A stretch of DNA of 64,000 nucleotides from DASXMT01 sp963755985 (lineage in GTDB: Bacteria > Actinomycetota > Acidimicrobiia > Acidimicrobiales > RAAP-2). The DNA lies in contig CAVWLO010000002.1 of assembly GCA_963755985.1 (NCBI GenBank), positions 806,001 to 870,000 of the forward strand, in the 5' to 3' direction. Position 1 is the stretch's first letter. Every line of letters begins with the position of its first letter. Below the pieces are notes generated by a model. That model saw only the letters and a program-made list of their open reading frames with translations, was not told the origin of the DNA and ran no database searches. The position numbers and the translations under genes are program-made. Positions 41,589 to 51,254 of this stretch are shown piece by piece.

Positions 41589-42494
41589 ATGGTGCAGACG
41601 CACGATGAGCGTTCCCCGCTCGAGGCCGAAGCCGGGGGGCTACCGTCAACAACCCGCTCAGCTGGTTCACCGCTCACCACCGACGCTGTCGCTGCTCATA
41701 TCCGGCTCGTCGCCGAGCAGGGTTACACCATTGTCGAGAACGCCATCGAGGCCGATCTCGTCGACGCCCTCGACGAGGACCTTCGCCGCCTCGAAGCCGA
41801 ACTGGGGGTCGTACCCGCCGACAACCTCTTCGAGGGCTCCCGCACCGTCCGTATCTACAACCTGTTGGTGCACGGCCCGCTCTATGAGGAGATCCCGCTG
41901 TACCCCTCCATCCTGCCGATCTGCGAGGGAGTCCTCGATCCCGGCCTCCTCGTCTCGTCTCTCTCGTCCATCGCCATCGATCCCCAGGAGACCCCACAGC
42001 CCATCCATGCCGACGACCAGATCATTCCTCTGCCCAAGCCCCATCCGCCCACGGTGTGCAACACCATGTGGGCTCTCACCGACTTCACCGAGGCCAACGG
42101 GGCCACCCGTATCATCCCTGGGTCCCATCTGGCCGACGAGTCTCCCGACCTGGTCAGCCAGTACGAGTCCATTCCGGCCGAGATGGAGAGGGGCAGCGTG
42201 CTCGTCTGGCACGGCAGTCTGTGGCACGGCGGTGGGGCCAACACCACCGACACCCGGCGAGTCGGCATTGCCATGAATTACTGCGCCGGGTACATCCGCC
42301 AGCAGGAGAACCAGCAACTGGGCATCCCCCGAGACACAGCACGCCAGTTCCCTCGTCGGCTTCAGGAGCTGATCGGGTATGGCATCTACAACGGTCTCAT
42401 CGGCCACATCGACAAAGCCCCGCCGACGACACTGCTCCGGTCCGACCAGAGCCAAGGCTCCATGATCTGGGACTCGGCCACGCCCCCCAGCTGA
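41589..42494 (+). CDS. Phytanoyl-CoA dioxygenase-family oxygenase
   Basis: 301 residues. Non-haem Fe(II)/2-oxoglutarate fold. The metal ligands are visible as HAD in QPIHADDQIIPLP and the distal His in WHGSLWHGGGANTT, with Arg of TRRVGIAMNYC for the co-substrate. Family members hydroxylate lipids, amino acids or natural products; the substrate here is unknown. First chromosomal gene after tRNA-Val. Confidence 0.85.
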   Translation: MVQTHDERSPLEAEAGGLPSTTRSAGSPLTTDAVAAHIRLVAEQGYTIVENAIEADLVDALDEDLRRLEAELGVVPADNLFEGSRTVRIYNLLVHGPLYEEIPLYPSILPICEGVLDPGLLVSSLSSIAIDPQETPQPIHADDQIIPLPKPHPPTVCNTMWALTDFTEANGATRIIPGSHLADESPDLVSQYESIPAEMERGSVLVWHGSLWHGGGANTTDTRRVGIAMNYCAGYIRQQENQQLGIPRDTARQFPRRLQELIGYGIYNGLIGHIDKAPPTTLLRSDQSQGSMIWDSATPPS

Positions 42495-42584
42495 GCGACG
42501 GTGAGCCGAACCGGCTGGGATCGGCCCATGGGCATTTGATCTGGAAACAGTCCCTGAGCAGTCGCTCGGTCATGCAAGGACCAG

Positions 42585-42656
42585 AGGCGGCGGGCGGAAT
42601 CGAACCGCCGTACGGGGCTTTGCAGGCCCCTGCCTAAACCACTCGGCCACGCCGCC
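42585..42656 (-). tRNA. tRNA-Cys(GCA)
   Basis: Minus-strand cloverleaf: acceptor GGCGGCG/CGCCGCC, anticodon stem GGGGC/GCCCC around CTGCAAA (anticodon GCA, cysteine), T arm CGGCGG-type with TTCGATT, discriminator U. CCA is not encoded. 72 bases. Confidence 0.93.
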
Positions 42657-42753
42657 TGGGCGTCCAGGGAGCCTACCGTGCCCGGAAGGGTGGATAGGGC
42701 CGTAGGATCGGTGGGCCACCCGGGCTGACTCGACGCTGATCCCGGCGGATGGG

Positions 42754-42945
42754 CTACTTCCGGCGGCTGACAACCAGCCAGGCAATAAGGCCGATTACGG
42801 CGATCACGAAGATGAACTTGACGGCGAACCAGATCACGCCGACCACGAAGTGCAACAAGGCGAACGCCACCAAGGCGGCGATGATCGCCCCGCCGATCAA
42901 CAGCACGAGGTCGAAGGTCTTCAGTCCCGACCGGTCTTCACTCAC
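42754..42945 (-). CDS. Small membrane protein, ~63 residues
   Basis: From GTG 42945: VSEDRSGLKTFDLVLLIGGA, then two hydrophobic helices ending VIGLIAWLVVSRRK. No family recognised. Divergent from glnD with 87 bases between. Confidence 0.6.
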   Translation of the reverse strand: MSEDRSGLKTFDLVLLIGGAIIAALVAFALLHFVVGVIWFAVKFIFVIAVIGLIAWLVVSRRK

Positions 42946-43032
42946 GGCAGCCAACGCTACTGCAGGGCTCAACTCCGCAATTGGCGCCCTCGGTCAACCT
43001 GGAGGGCGCCGTCGCGGTGGTACCGTCCGTTG

Positions 43033-45391
43033 ATGTCCCTGCGGGAACGACGCCAGGCTCTTATCGGGCAGGCCGACCTGCAGGGCGACGCGTTCTGCCG
43101 GGCCTACAGCGAGGCCGCCGATTCGTGGCTGACCGGGCTCTTCGATGCGGCCACTGACGGATCGGCCCGGGGACTGGCCCTCGTCGCCGTCGGCGGGTAC
43201 GGCCGGGGCGAGTTGTGCCCGTTCAGCGACCTCGATGTGGTTCTGGTCCACCGGGGGCGGCGGGACGTCTCCGGCATCGCCGATCGGATCTGGTACCCGG
43301 TCTGGGACCAAGGGATCCATCTCGACCACAGCGTGCGGAGGCCCAACGAGGTGCTCAAGGTCGCTTCGGACGATATCCGTGCCGCGCTTGGACTACTCGA
43401 CGCCCGGGTGGTCTGTGGCGACGTCAAGGTGGCCGAACCGCTGATCGCCCATGCCCGAGACCGGTGGGTGCAACAGAAGACCCCATGGCTCAACGACCTG
43501 TCAGAACAGGTCTCGGAGCGTCACGCCGCCCATGGGGACGTCGCCTTCCTCCTCGAGCCGGACCTCAAAGAGGCACATGGCGGGCTCCGCGACGTCGCCG
43601 CCCTCCGGGCGTTGGTGCTCGCCGTCCCCGAGCTGGCGGACCACGTCGACTCGGCGGCCGTCGCCCGGTCGCAGGCGGTGCTGACCCGGGTGCGGGTCGA
43701 GCTGCAGCGCCGCTCCTCCCATGAGCTGAACCGGCTCCTGTTGCAGGAGCAGGACCAGGTAGCCGCAGCACTGGGGGAAGCGGACGCCGACACCTTGATG
43801 CTGTCGGTGGCCGAGGCCGGGCGGACCATCGCTTGGGAGGGCGACGGCGCCTGGCGGCGTCGCCGGCACTGGGACAAGTACACGACATTCGGGCGCGGTC
43901 GCCGCCGGGGAGGGGCCCGCGCCGCGGCACCCGAGAGCACACCCACCCCGACCCATGACCCGGGTGTCGCCGTGCTCGACGGCGAGGTGGTCCTCCTCCC
44001 CGACGCCGACCTGGCCGATGCCGCGCTACCGATCCATGTGGCCGCTGTGGCGGCCGAGCGCAACTTGCCCATCGCCAGAGAGGTGCTGAACGTCCTCGGA
44101 CGCGAAGCGCCTGGCCCGACCACGCCTTGGCCCGATGACCTACGCCAGACCCTGGTCCGGGTGCTGGCCACCGGACGCCCGGCGATCCCGGCGCTCGAGG
44201 CCCTCGACCAGCGGGACCTCTTCGCCCGGTTCCTGCCCGAGTGGCGAGCGGTGCGCAACAAGCCGCAGCGCAACGCCTATCACCGGTTCACCGTCGATCG
44301 TCACCTGCTCGAGGCCACCGCCAACGCCGCCGCCCTGGCCGACCGGGTGGATCGGCCCGACCTCCTCGTGATCGGGACGCTTCTCCACGACATCGGTAAG
44401 GGGTTTCCCGGGGACCACACCGAGGTGGGCATCGAACTGGTGGCCGAGATCGGCGCGGCGGATGGGCTTTCCGTCCGACGACGTCGCCGTCCTGGTGTCG
44501 CTGGTCCGGCTGCACCTCCTCCTCCCCGAGATGGCCACCCGACGGGACCTCGACGATCCGGCCACCGCCGAGCGGGTGGCCAAGGAAGTGGGCGACCGTT
44601 CGACCCTCGAGCTACTGGCCGCCCTGGTCGAAGCAGACAGCCAGGCGACCGGCCCCTCGGCCTGGGGTACGTGGAAGGCGGGGCTGATGGCCGACCTGGT
44701 TGCCCGGACCGAGCGCTTGCTCGATGGCGAGGAGTCCAGGCCCCGCGCCCCGTGGATCACCGATGAGTACCGCCGAATGATCGACGCCGTGCGCAGCACC
44801 GGGCGCCCCACTCTGGCCCTCGACGATCCCAGCCTGACGGTGGTGGCGCCTGACCGTCCTGGTCTCTTCGCCCAGATCACGGGCGTGCTGGCCCTCCATG
44901 GCCTCAACGTCCAGTCGGCGAACGTAGCCGGCGAGACCGGGGTGGCGGTGGAGATGTTCACCGTGGAGCCGTCCCGGGGCCGATGGCCCGACGCCGATCG
45001 CCTGACCTCGGACTTGGCCGCGGTGGTCGACGGCACCCTGCCCCTCGACGACCGTCTGGCCGACCGGGCCCGCACGTACCGGTCGGAGAAGCGACCGGTC
45101 GCGCCCCACCACGTAGCCACCGAGATCACGGTGGACAACGCGGCCTCGGCCTCGGCCACCGTCATCGAGGTGCGGGCCGAAGACGTCGTCGGACAGCTCC
45201 ACCGGATCACCCGGGCCCTGTTCGAGTGCCATCTCGACGTGATCTCGGCCAAGGTCAACACGTTCGGGGCCGCGGTAGTCGACGCGTTCTACGTCCGGGG
45301 TCCCGACGGTCAGAAGATCACCGATGCCGACCTCCTGGCCACCGTCGATGCTGCCGTCCGGCTCGGCGTGGCCGAGCAGTCGCAATTGTAG
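43033..45391 (+). pseudogene. glnD: [Protein-PII] uridylyltransferase GlnD, frameshifted
   Basis: Bifunctional enzyme that uridylylates and de-uridylylates PII in response to glutamine. Part 1 (ATG 43033) carries the nucleotidyltransferase motif GGYGRGELCPFSDLDV and the HD residues in LLHDIGKGFPGDHTEVG. Part 2, in another frame from about 44462, continues MGFPSDDVAVLVSLVRLHLL, then two ACT domains: LTVVAPDRPGLFAQITGVLA and VIEVRAEDVVGQLHRITRAL. The break near 44450-44462 (ggcgcggcggatggg) needs one base. Total about 786 residues, near family length, so a sequencing error is plausible. Confidence 0.9.
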
Positions 45392-45445
45392 GCTCGCGTG
45401 TACGAATGACCAGGTCAACTGGTAACATGCCAGCGGACAGAGAGC

Positions 45446-46621
45446 GTGATGGCTGCAATGACCCCAGGACCGAACAGCCCCCGAGGGCATAGGCGGCCGG
45501 CGAGACGCCGGCCTGCCCTCGTGATTTCCCTGGTCGTCGTCGCCGCGCTGGTCATCGCCGGGTTGTCGACCGCCATCGTCCGGTTGACCGCCACGACGGC
45601 CAACGCCTCTCCCTCGGCATCATCCAAGAACGCGGTGGTCACCCGGGCGCCACTGGCGGTGGTCGCCATGACACCGGCTAACGCGGCGACGAACGTCGCG
45701 TCCGACGGGACCATCACCGTGAACGTCTCCACACCCCTGGCCGTCAACACCCCCCTGCCGACGATCAACCCACCTGTCGCTGGCACGTGGCAGCGCACCA
45801 CACCGACCACACTGGTGTTTACCCCCACCAGCCCGTTCATCCCCTCTACCTCCGAAACGGTCACCATCCCCTCAGGGCCCACGGGGCTGCAGAGCGAAGG
45901 GGGTCGGACCCTCGACCAGCCGATCACGGTGCAGTTCTCCATCGCTCCGGGTTCGGAACTGCGCCTGCAGCAACTGTTGGCCCAACTCGGCTATCTACCG
46001 TTGACCTTCACTCCGTCTGCGCCGTTGACCGGGCCTCAAGAGGTGGCTCAGCCCCAACCAGGCGCGTTCGCATGGCGGTGGGCCATGCCGGCCTCGCTCG
46101 AGTCGCTGTGGACCCAGGGGACCGACAACGTCATCACCCGGGGTGCGATCATGACCTTCCAGGACCAGAATGGCCTGGGGACCGACGGGGTGGCCGGTCC
46201 GCAGGTATGGACGAAGCTCCTCCAGAACGTGGCCGCGGGAACGGTGAACACAGCGGCCTACAACTACGTGTACGTGTCCCAGGCCCTTCCGGAGACGACG
46301 ACCGTCTATAGCAACGGCGCCGCCGTCTACAGCACCCCAGCCAATACCGGGGTCCCGGCCGCGGCCACCGCCCAGGGCACCTTCCCCGTCTACATCCGTT
46401 ACACGGTGACCACCATGTCGGGCACCAACCCCGACGGGAGCCATTACTCAGACCCGGGGATCCCTTGGGTCAGTTACTTCAACGGGGGTGACGCCCTGCA
46501 CGGCTTCGACCGGGCCAGCTACGGGACGCCCCAGAGCGACGGGTGCGTGGAGATGCCTCCGGCCAATGCCGCCGTCGTCTATCCACTCACCCCGATCGGA
46601 ACGCTGGTCACGGTCAACTGA
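45446..46621 (+). CDS. L,D-transpeptidase-type envelope protein
   Basis: About 390 residues. An N-terminal membrane anchor (ALVISLVVVAALVIAGLS) follows a basic cytosolic segment. Next come an Ig-like/Big domain (MTPANAATNVASDGTITVNV), a peptidoglycan-binding-like helix region (AIMTFQDQNGLGTDGVAGPQ) and the YkuD catalytic region GDALHGFDRASYGTPQSDGC with active-site Cys. In the classical motif SHGCVR the His and Arg are replaced (SDGCVE), so activity may be altered. Probably crosslinks or remodels peptidoglycan outside the cell. Confidence 0.82.
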   Translation: MMAAMTPGPNSPRGHRRPARRRPALVISLVVVAALVIAGLSTAIVRLTATTANASPSASSKNAVVTRAPLAVVAMTPANAATNVASDGTITVNVSTPLAVNTPLPTINPPVAGTWQRTTPTTLVFTPTSPFIPSTSETVTIPSGPTGLQSEGGRTLDQPITVQFSIAPGSELRLQQLLAQLGYLPLTFTPSAPLTGPQEVAQPQPGAFAWRWAMPASLESLWTQGTDNVITRGAIMTFQDQNGLGTDGVAGPQVWTKLLQNVAAGTVNTAAYNYVYVSQALPETTTVYSNGAAVYSTPANTGVPAAATAQGTFPVYIRYTVTTMSGTNPDGSHYSDPGIPWVSYFNGGDALHGFDRASYGTPQSDGCVEMPPANAAVVYPLTPIGTLVTVN

Positions 46622-46652
46622 CCGATCGTGGCGGCCCCGGTCGTCGCTGGGC

Positions 46653-47273
46653 CTACTCGCGGCGCTCCCTGAGCTTGTCGGCCAGGGCCCGAAATGCCCT
46701 ACCCCGGTGGGACAGACGGTGCTTCTCTGCCCGTGACATCTGAGCGAATGTGCGGCCGCCGCCCCCCTCGGGCACGAACAGCGGGTCGTATCCGAAACCA
46801 CTCGCGCCGGCCGGTTTCTGCGCGATGGATCCGATGACTTCACCTTCGGCCACGAGCTCGTCGCCCCCGGGGAACGACACCAGCGCCACTGTTCGGAACC
46901 GGGCGATGCGTTGGGATGGCTCCGTGGCCCCGGCCGCGGCGAGCTCCCGGACCAGCTTGGCCACGTTGTCGGCGTAGGTGGCGTCCTCACCGGCGAAGCG
47001 GGCTGAAAAGACGCCAGGGGCGCCTCCGAGCGCTGTCACTTCCAGCCCCGTGTCGTCGGCCACCGCTGGCTCCCCTGTGGCGTCCCTCATGGCCACCGCC
47101 TTCAGTCGGGCGTTGTCGGTCAACGTGTCTCCGTCCTCGATCACCTCTGGAACCGCGTCCGGACGGGGAAGGAGGACGAGGCCCGGCACCTCGCCGAGGA
47201 TGTCGGCGATCTCGGCCGCCTTGTCGGGATTGGCGCTGGCCAGCACCAGGCGCAGCTGGACCGGACCGTTCAC
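46653..47273 (-). CDS. rdgB: Non-canonical purine NTP pyrophosphatase
   Basis: 206 residues, HAM1/RdgB family; removes ITP and XTP from the nucleotide pool. Motifs: VLASANPDKAAEI near the N-terminus, AVADDTGLEVTALGGAPGVF, FGYDPLFVPEGGGGRTFAQM and the closing SHRGRAFRAL. Starts within the stop of rph (GTGA overlap), third gene of an MBL-rph-rdgB operon. Confidence 0.95.
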   Translation of the reverse strand: MNGPVQLRLVLASANPDKAAEIADILGEVPGLVLLPRPDAVPEVIEDGDTLTDNARLKAVAMRDATGEPAVADDTGLEVTALGGAPGVFSARFAGEDATYADNVAKLVRELAAAGATEPSQRIARFRTVALVSFPGGDELVAEGEVIGSIAQKPAGASGFGYDPLFVPEGGGGRTFAQMSRAEKHRLSHRGRAFRALADKLRERRE

Positions 47274-48037
47274 CGACGGGGCGGGGGCTCGGCCACGACC
47301 GCCGCCTGGAGGTCGAGGAGCTGGGCGATGCCGTGCTCGGCCAGGCTGAGCATCTCGTCGAGCTCACCCTTGGTAAAGGGCATTCCCTCGGCGGTGCCCT
47401 GGACCTCCACGAAGCGACCGGAGGAGGTCATCACCACGTTCATGTCCACTTCAGCCCGGCTGTCCTCCTCGTAGGGAAGATCGAGCAGGCACACCCCGTC
47501 GACCACGCCCACCGAGACGGCCGCCACCGCCTCGGTTAGCGGGTTGAGCCGGAGGGTGCCTTTTTGCACCAGGCGGGTCAGCGCATCGTGCAGGGCGACG
47601 TAGGCGCCGCAGATGGATGCCGTCCTGGTCCCCCCGTCGGCCTGGAGCACGTCGCAGTCCACCGTGATCTGCAACTCACCTAGGGCGACCATGTCGCACA
47701 CCGAGCGCAACGAGCGTCCGATCAGCCGTTGGATCTCCTGGGTCCGGCCGGACTGGCGGCCCTTCGCTGCCTCTCGGGACACCCGCTCGCCGGTGGAACC
47801 GGGCAGCAACGAGTACTCGGCCGTGACCCACCCCTTGCCCGTGCCCCGCATCCAGGGCGGGACTCGTTCCTCGACCGATGCCGTGCACAGGACCCGCGTC
47901 CGTCCCATGGACACGAGCACGGATCCCGGAGCGAACACGGTGAAGTCCCGTTCGAAGGTGGCCGAGCGGAGCTCGTCGGTGACCCGACCATCTCCTCGCT
48001 TCCCTCGAGGGTCGGTGGTGGCTGTTGCTTCGCTCAC
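47270..48037 (-). CDS. rph: Ribonuclease PH
   Basis: 255 residues from GTG 48037; trims tRNA 3' ends phosphorolytically. Typical blocks: TRVLCTASVEERVPPWMRGT, GWVTAEYSLLPGSTGERVSR, GRTQEIQRLIGRSLR and VDCDVLQADGGTRTASICGA. Start overlaps the stop of the upstream MBL gene. Gene order with rdgB is conserved across actinobacteria. Confidence 0.97.
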   Translation of the reverse strand: MSEATATTDPRGKRGDGRVTDELRSATFERDFTVFAPGSVLVSMGRTRVLCTASVEERVPPWMRGTGKGWVTAEYSLLPGSTGERVSREAAKGRQSGRTQEIQRLIGRSLRSVCDMVALGELQITVDCDVLQADGGTRTASICGAYVALHDALTRLVQKGTLRLNPLTEAVAAVSVGVVDGVCLLDLPYEEDSRAEVDMNVVMTSSGRFVEVQGTAEGMPFTKGELDEMLSLAEHGIAQLLDLQAAVVAEPPPRR

Positions 48038-48791
48038 AGCGTGAATTCCTTTCCGATCTCGGCCTGTTCGACGACATCGCCGAATGACACCATCGCTTCT
48101 TTCCCCACGGCCGATGCATCCACCGTGGGCCAGCGGTGCGTGAGGACGATCCTGCGCGCGCGCCGGCCGATCGGGCCTGCATGCCCGCCTGCCTGGCGCT
48201 CATGTGCCCGGCGACTCCTTCATGCTTGCTGGTGAACGTGGCCTCACACAGGACCAGGTCCAAGGCGGTGCCGAGCTCGCCGAGCGACCACTCGGGCCCG
48301 GAGTCGGCAGAGTACCCCAGCGACCGGGCGCCCCCGTCGATCCGGACGGCAACGGTCTCGGGACGGTGGTCGGTGCGCACGAAGGAGCACTGCAGGTCGC
48401 CGACCGTGACCCGGTACCCATCGCCGACCGTGTGCCAGGTCAAGGCGGAAGAGCCCGACAGGGCCGCCCGCTCCTCCAGCCCGCCGGGAGCGTATACCGG
48501 GATCCCCGACCTCTCGGTGACGTAGCGGGCGAAGAGATCGAACCCGTAGAGATCGGTCCAGTGATCGGGGTGGGCATGGCTCAGCACCACGCCATCGATC
48601 GAGCCCGGGTCGACGAACCGCTGCAGGTTGGCGAAGGTGCCGGGGCCGGCATCCACCAGCAAGGTGGTCGAAGGCGACCGGACCAGGTAGCCGCTCCCCG
48701 CTCCGCCGGGGCCGGGCCAGCTCCCGTCGCAGCCCAGAACCAGGAGCGAGAGGCCGGCCTCCCCGCTCTGCTCTACGAGTGGTCCGGGCAC
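48034..48791 (-). pseudogene. MBL-fold phosphodiesterase-like protein (Rv1339-like), frameshifted
   Basis: Metallo-beta-lactamase fold: LLVLGCDGSWPGPGGAGSGY at the N-terminus, VVLSHAHPDHWTDLYGFDLF with the zinc motif HxHxDH, and LCEATF with GVAGHMSARQAG. After GARA the frame leaves; the true end IVLTHRWPTVDASAVGKEAM then VEQAEIGKEFTL is in the next frame. The shift is at a gc-repeat (cctgcgcgcgcgccgg, near 48155-48170). The position before rph matches M. tuberculosis Rv1339, described as an atypical cAMP phosphodiesterase. Confidence 0.85.
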
Positions 48792-48800
48792 GGGCCCAGC

Positions 48801-49748
48801 CTAGAAGTAGATGATGTCGCGGGCCCGGGCCTCGACCACATCGAGGTCGTCGGTCCATGCGCCGGTGGAAAGGTACTTCCAGCCGGCGTCGGGGGCCACG
48901 ACGACGATGGTCCCGGCCTCGATCGCTCGGGCACAGCGGACGGCGCCGGACATGGCCGCTCCCGATGAGATCCCGGCGAAGATGCCCACCTCGGAGAGCC
49001 GCCGGGTCCACTCGATGGACTGGCGTGGCTTCACGATGGTCTTGCGGTCCAGGATCTCCGCTCCCCCGTTGTCGATGAAGATCGGGGGGATGTAGCCGTC
49101 GTCGAGGTTGCGGAGCCCGTCGACCATCTCGCCCGACGGTGGCTCGATGGCCCACACCTGGACATCGGGGTTCCGCTCCTTGAGGAATCGGCCCACACCG
49201 AGGAGGGTCCCCGAGGTTCCCAGTCCCGACACGAAGTGGGTGACCTCCGGGCAGTCCTGCCAGATCTCGGGACCGGTGCCCTCGTAGTGGGCCCGGGGGT
49301 TGGCCGGGTTGGCGTACTGGTAGAGGAACGCCCATTCCGGATGCTGGCCGGCCAGCTCCTGGGCCATCCGCACGGCGCCGTTGGACCCCTGGGAGCCTGG
49401 TGACTCGATGATCTCGGCCCCCCAGACGTCGAGCAGCTGGCGGCGCTCGGGTGAGACGTTGGTCGGGAGCACCACCTTGAGGTGATAGCCCTTCAGCCGG
49501 CAGACCATAGCCAATCCGATGCCGGTATTGCCTGAGGACGGCTCGATGAGGGTGTGACCGGGGGTCAGGATGCCCTCCTTTTCGGCCTGCTCAACCATCG
49601 AAAGGGCGATCCGGTCCTTCACCGACCCTCCCGGGTTCTGACCCTCGAGCTTCACCAGGATGCGGACCTGGTTGTTGGGGCTGAGCGAACTGACGTCCAC
49701 CAACGGTGTGTTGCCGATCAGCTCCAAGATGGAGCTGTAGACGGTCAT
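48801..49748 (-). CDS. cysM: CysO-dependent cysteine synthase CysM
   Basis: 315 residues, PLP enzyme. The PLP lysine is in GQNPGGSVKDRIALSM (about residue 44), the substrate loop in EPSSGNTGIGLAM, and the phosphate loop GLGTSGTLLGVG. The neighbours cysO and mec show that it uses thiocarboxylated CysO as sulfur donor with O-phosphoserine, as in mycobacteria. Overlaps cysO by four bases. Confidence 0.95.
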   Translation of the reverse strand: MTVYSSILELIGNTPLVDVSSLSPNNQVRILVKLEGQNPGGSVKDRIALSMVEQAEKEGILTPGHTLIEPSSGNTGIGLAMVCRLKGYHLKVVLPTNVSPERRQLLDVWGAEIIESPGSQGSNGAVRMAQELAGQHPEWAFLYQYANPANPRAHYEGTGPEIWQDCPEVTHFVSGLGTSGTLLGVGRFLKERNPDVQVWAIEPPSGEMVDGLRNLDDGYIPPIFIDNGGAEILDRKTIVKPRQSIEWTRRLSEVGIFAGISSGAAMSGAVRCARAIEAGTIVVVAPDAGWKYLSTGAWTDDLDVVEARARDIIYF

Positions 49749-50056
49749 CCCCGGTGGCTCGCGTCCGGGGCCGTCCCGAAGGCGCCGCCGGCGACCGCGG
49801 GCAGGATGGAGACTTCGTCGGTGTCGGACACCGGGGTATCCAGGGCCGACAGGTACCGGACGTCGTCATCGTTCAGGTAGACGTTGACGAACTTGTGCAG
49901 CGTCCCGTCATCGTTGACGACCTGGCCGGAGAGCCCCGGGAACTCAGCCACCAACGACGTGAGGACCTGACCGATGGTCGTCCCGTCGACTGAGACCGTC
50001 TTGGCCCCTCCGGCCTGGGACCGGAGCACGGTCGGTAGGTGCACTGCAACGGGCAC
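49745..50056 (-). CDS. cysO: Sulfur-carrier protein CysO (MoaD/ThiS fold) with C-terminal extension
   Basis: 103 residues from GTG 50056 (GGGAGGCTCC upstream). Ubiquitin-like carrier: VAVHLPTVLRSQAGGAKTVS, NDDGTLHKFVNVYLNDDDVR and SILPAVAGG. In M. tuberculosis the protein ends at the diglycine; here 12 residues follow (AFGTAPDASHRG). They would have to be removed before thiocarboxylation, which suits the adjacent JAMM protease. Confidence 0.9.
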   Translation of the reverse strand: MPVAVHLPTVLRSQAGGAKTVSVDGTTIGQVLTSLVAEFPGLSGQVVNDDGTLHKFVNVYLNDDDVRYLSALDTPVSDTDEVSILPAVAGGAFGTAPDASHRG

Positions 50057-50125
50057 GGAGCCTCCCTGGTCGTTCTGTGGAGTGAAAGTCGACGATGGCA
50101 ATTGCTGACTACTTCGGTTGGGATT

Positions 50126-50533
50126 CTACCGGGATCGGAGGATGACCGGCTCCTCCTCGATCTCCCCCTCCACGATCCGGTAGCTGCGGAGCACGGGGTG
50201 GGTGTCCCTAAGGGATACGAGCACGTAGTGCCACGTGGGATCGGGGGCTTGGGCAACGTCGGTAGGAGATGGGTAGGCATCGGTGTGGGTATGGGAGTGA
50301 AAGACGCCGATGATGGAGAAACCGGCCGACTCGGCATCCCGGTCCGCCCGCAGATGGTCCCTGGGGTCGACCGTGTAGAGCTTGGCCGAGGCAGCCACGT
50401 TCCCGGTCGGGTAGCAGGTGACCACCTGACCGGAACCGGGGTCGCCGCCGAGCAGGCCGCAGGACTCGTCAGGCAGGCCCCCGAGACAGTGGGCGACGAT
50501 CTGGTGGTACTCCGGTTCGGCGAGGTGCAGCAT
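50126..50533 (-). CDS. mec: Mec JAMM/MPN+ zinc peptidase
   Basis: 135 residues from ATG 50533. Glu in GGLPDESCGLLGG, then HSHTHTDAYPSPTDVAQA provides the HxHx7-10SxxD zinc motif. Releases cysteine from the CysO-cysteine adduct; may also trim the CysO tail. Upstream of cysO in the same direction. Confidence 0.93.
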   Translation of the reverse strand: MLHLAEPEYHQIVAHCLGGLPDESCGLLGGDPGSGQVVTCYPTGNVAASAKLYTVDPRDHLRADRDAESAGFSIIGVFHSHTHTDAYPSPTDVAQAPDPTWHYVLVSLRDTHPVLRSYRIVEGEIEEEPVILRSR

Positions 50534-50632
50534 GGTGGCGCTCACGCTACTTGGACGGTCCTGGCCCATGCCGGGAACGGGACCGGGAGCGCCAGCCGCC
50601 CGATCGTGCCTTGGCGACTACCGTCCACACTG

Positions 50633-51175
50633 ATGGCAGCAAGGACGAAATCCCCGGGCAAGGCCCGCTCCACCAGCAAAGGGCACCCCGACGGCCGCGA
50701 CCCGGGCCGACCGGTGGCCTCCAACCGGCGCGCCCGGCATGACTACGAGATCCTCGACACGGTCGAGTGCGGGATCGTGCTGCAGGGGTCCGAAGTCAAG
50801 TCCCTGCGCGGCGGTCGGATCGCCCTTCAGGACTCCTACGCCCGGGTCATCGACGGCGAGGTGTGGTTGTTCGGCGTCCACGTCCCGCCTTACGCCCAGG
50901 CCAACGGCTTCGGCGCCCACGACCCCGACCGCCGCCGCAAGCTCTTGTTGCACCGCCGACAGATCGACGAGTGGATGGGCCGGAGCCAGCAACAGTCGCT
51001 GACCATGGTGCCCTTGTCCATCTACTTCAAGGACGGGCGGGCCAAGGTCGAGTTGGCCCTGGCCAAGGGACGACGTCAGTACGACAAGCGCCATGCCATC
51101 GCCGCCCGGGACGCCGGCCGGGAGGCCGCGAGAGAGGCACGAGCCGCCGTCAAGGGGACCGAGCGCCGCCGATAG
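50633..51175 (+). CDS. smpB: tmRNA-binding protein SmpB
   Basis: 180 residues; binds tmRNA and brings it to stalled ribosomes. NRRARHDYEILDTVECGIVL, QGSEVKSLRGGRIALQDSYA and AVDDGEVWLFGVHVPPYAQ-like blocks, and the basic tail GRRQYDKRHAIAARDAGREA are typical. Longer than most SmpB by an N-terminal basic stretch of about 25 residues. tmRNA gene lies 80 bases downstream. Confidence 0.96.
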   Translation: MAARTKSPGKARSTSKGHPDGRDPGRPVASNRRARHDYEILDTVECGIVLQGSEVKSLRGGRIALQDSYARVIDGEVWLFGVHVPPYAQANGFGAHDPDRRRKLLLHRRQIDEWMGRSQQQSLTMVPLSIYFKDGRAKVELALAKGRRQYDKRHAIAARDAGREAAREARAAVKGTERRR

Positions 51176-51254
51176 GCAGCCCCCGGAACCGACGGGCCCG
51201 ATCGCCCGGTAAGCTAGTGGTCCCTTCGGCCTCGGTGAGGTCGACAACAATCCA

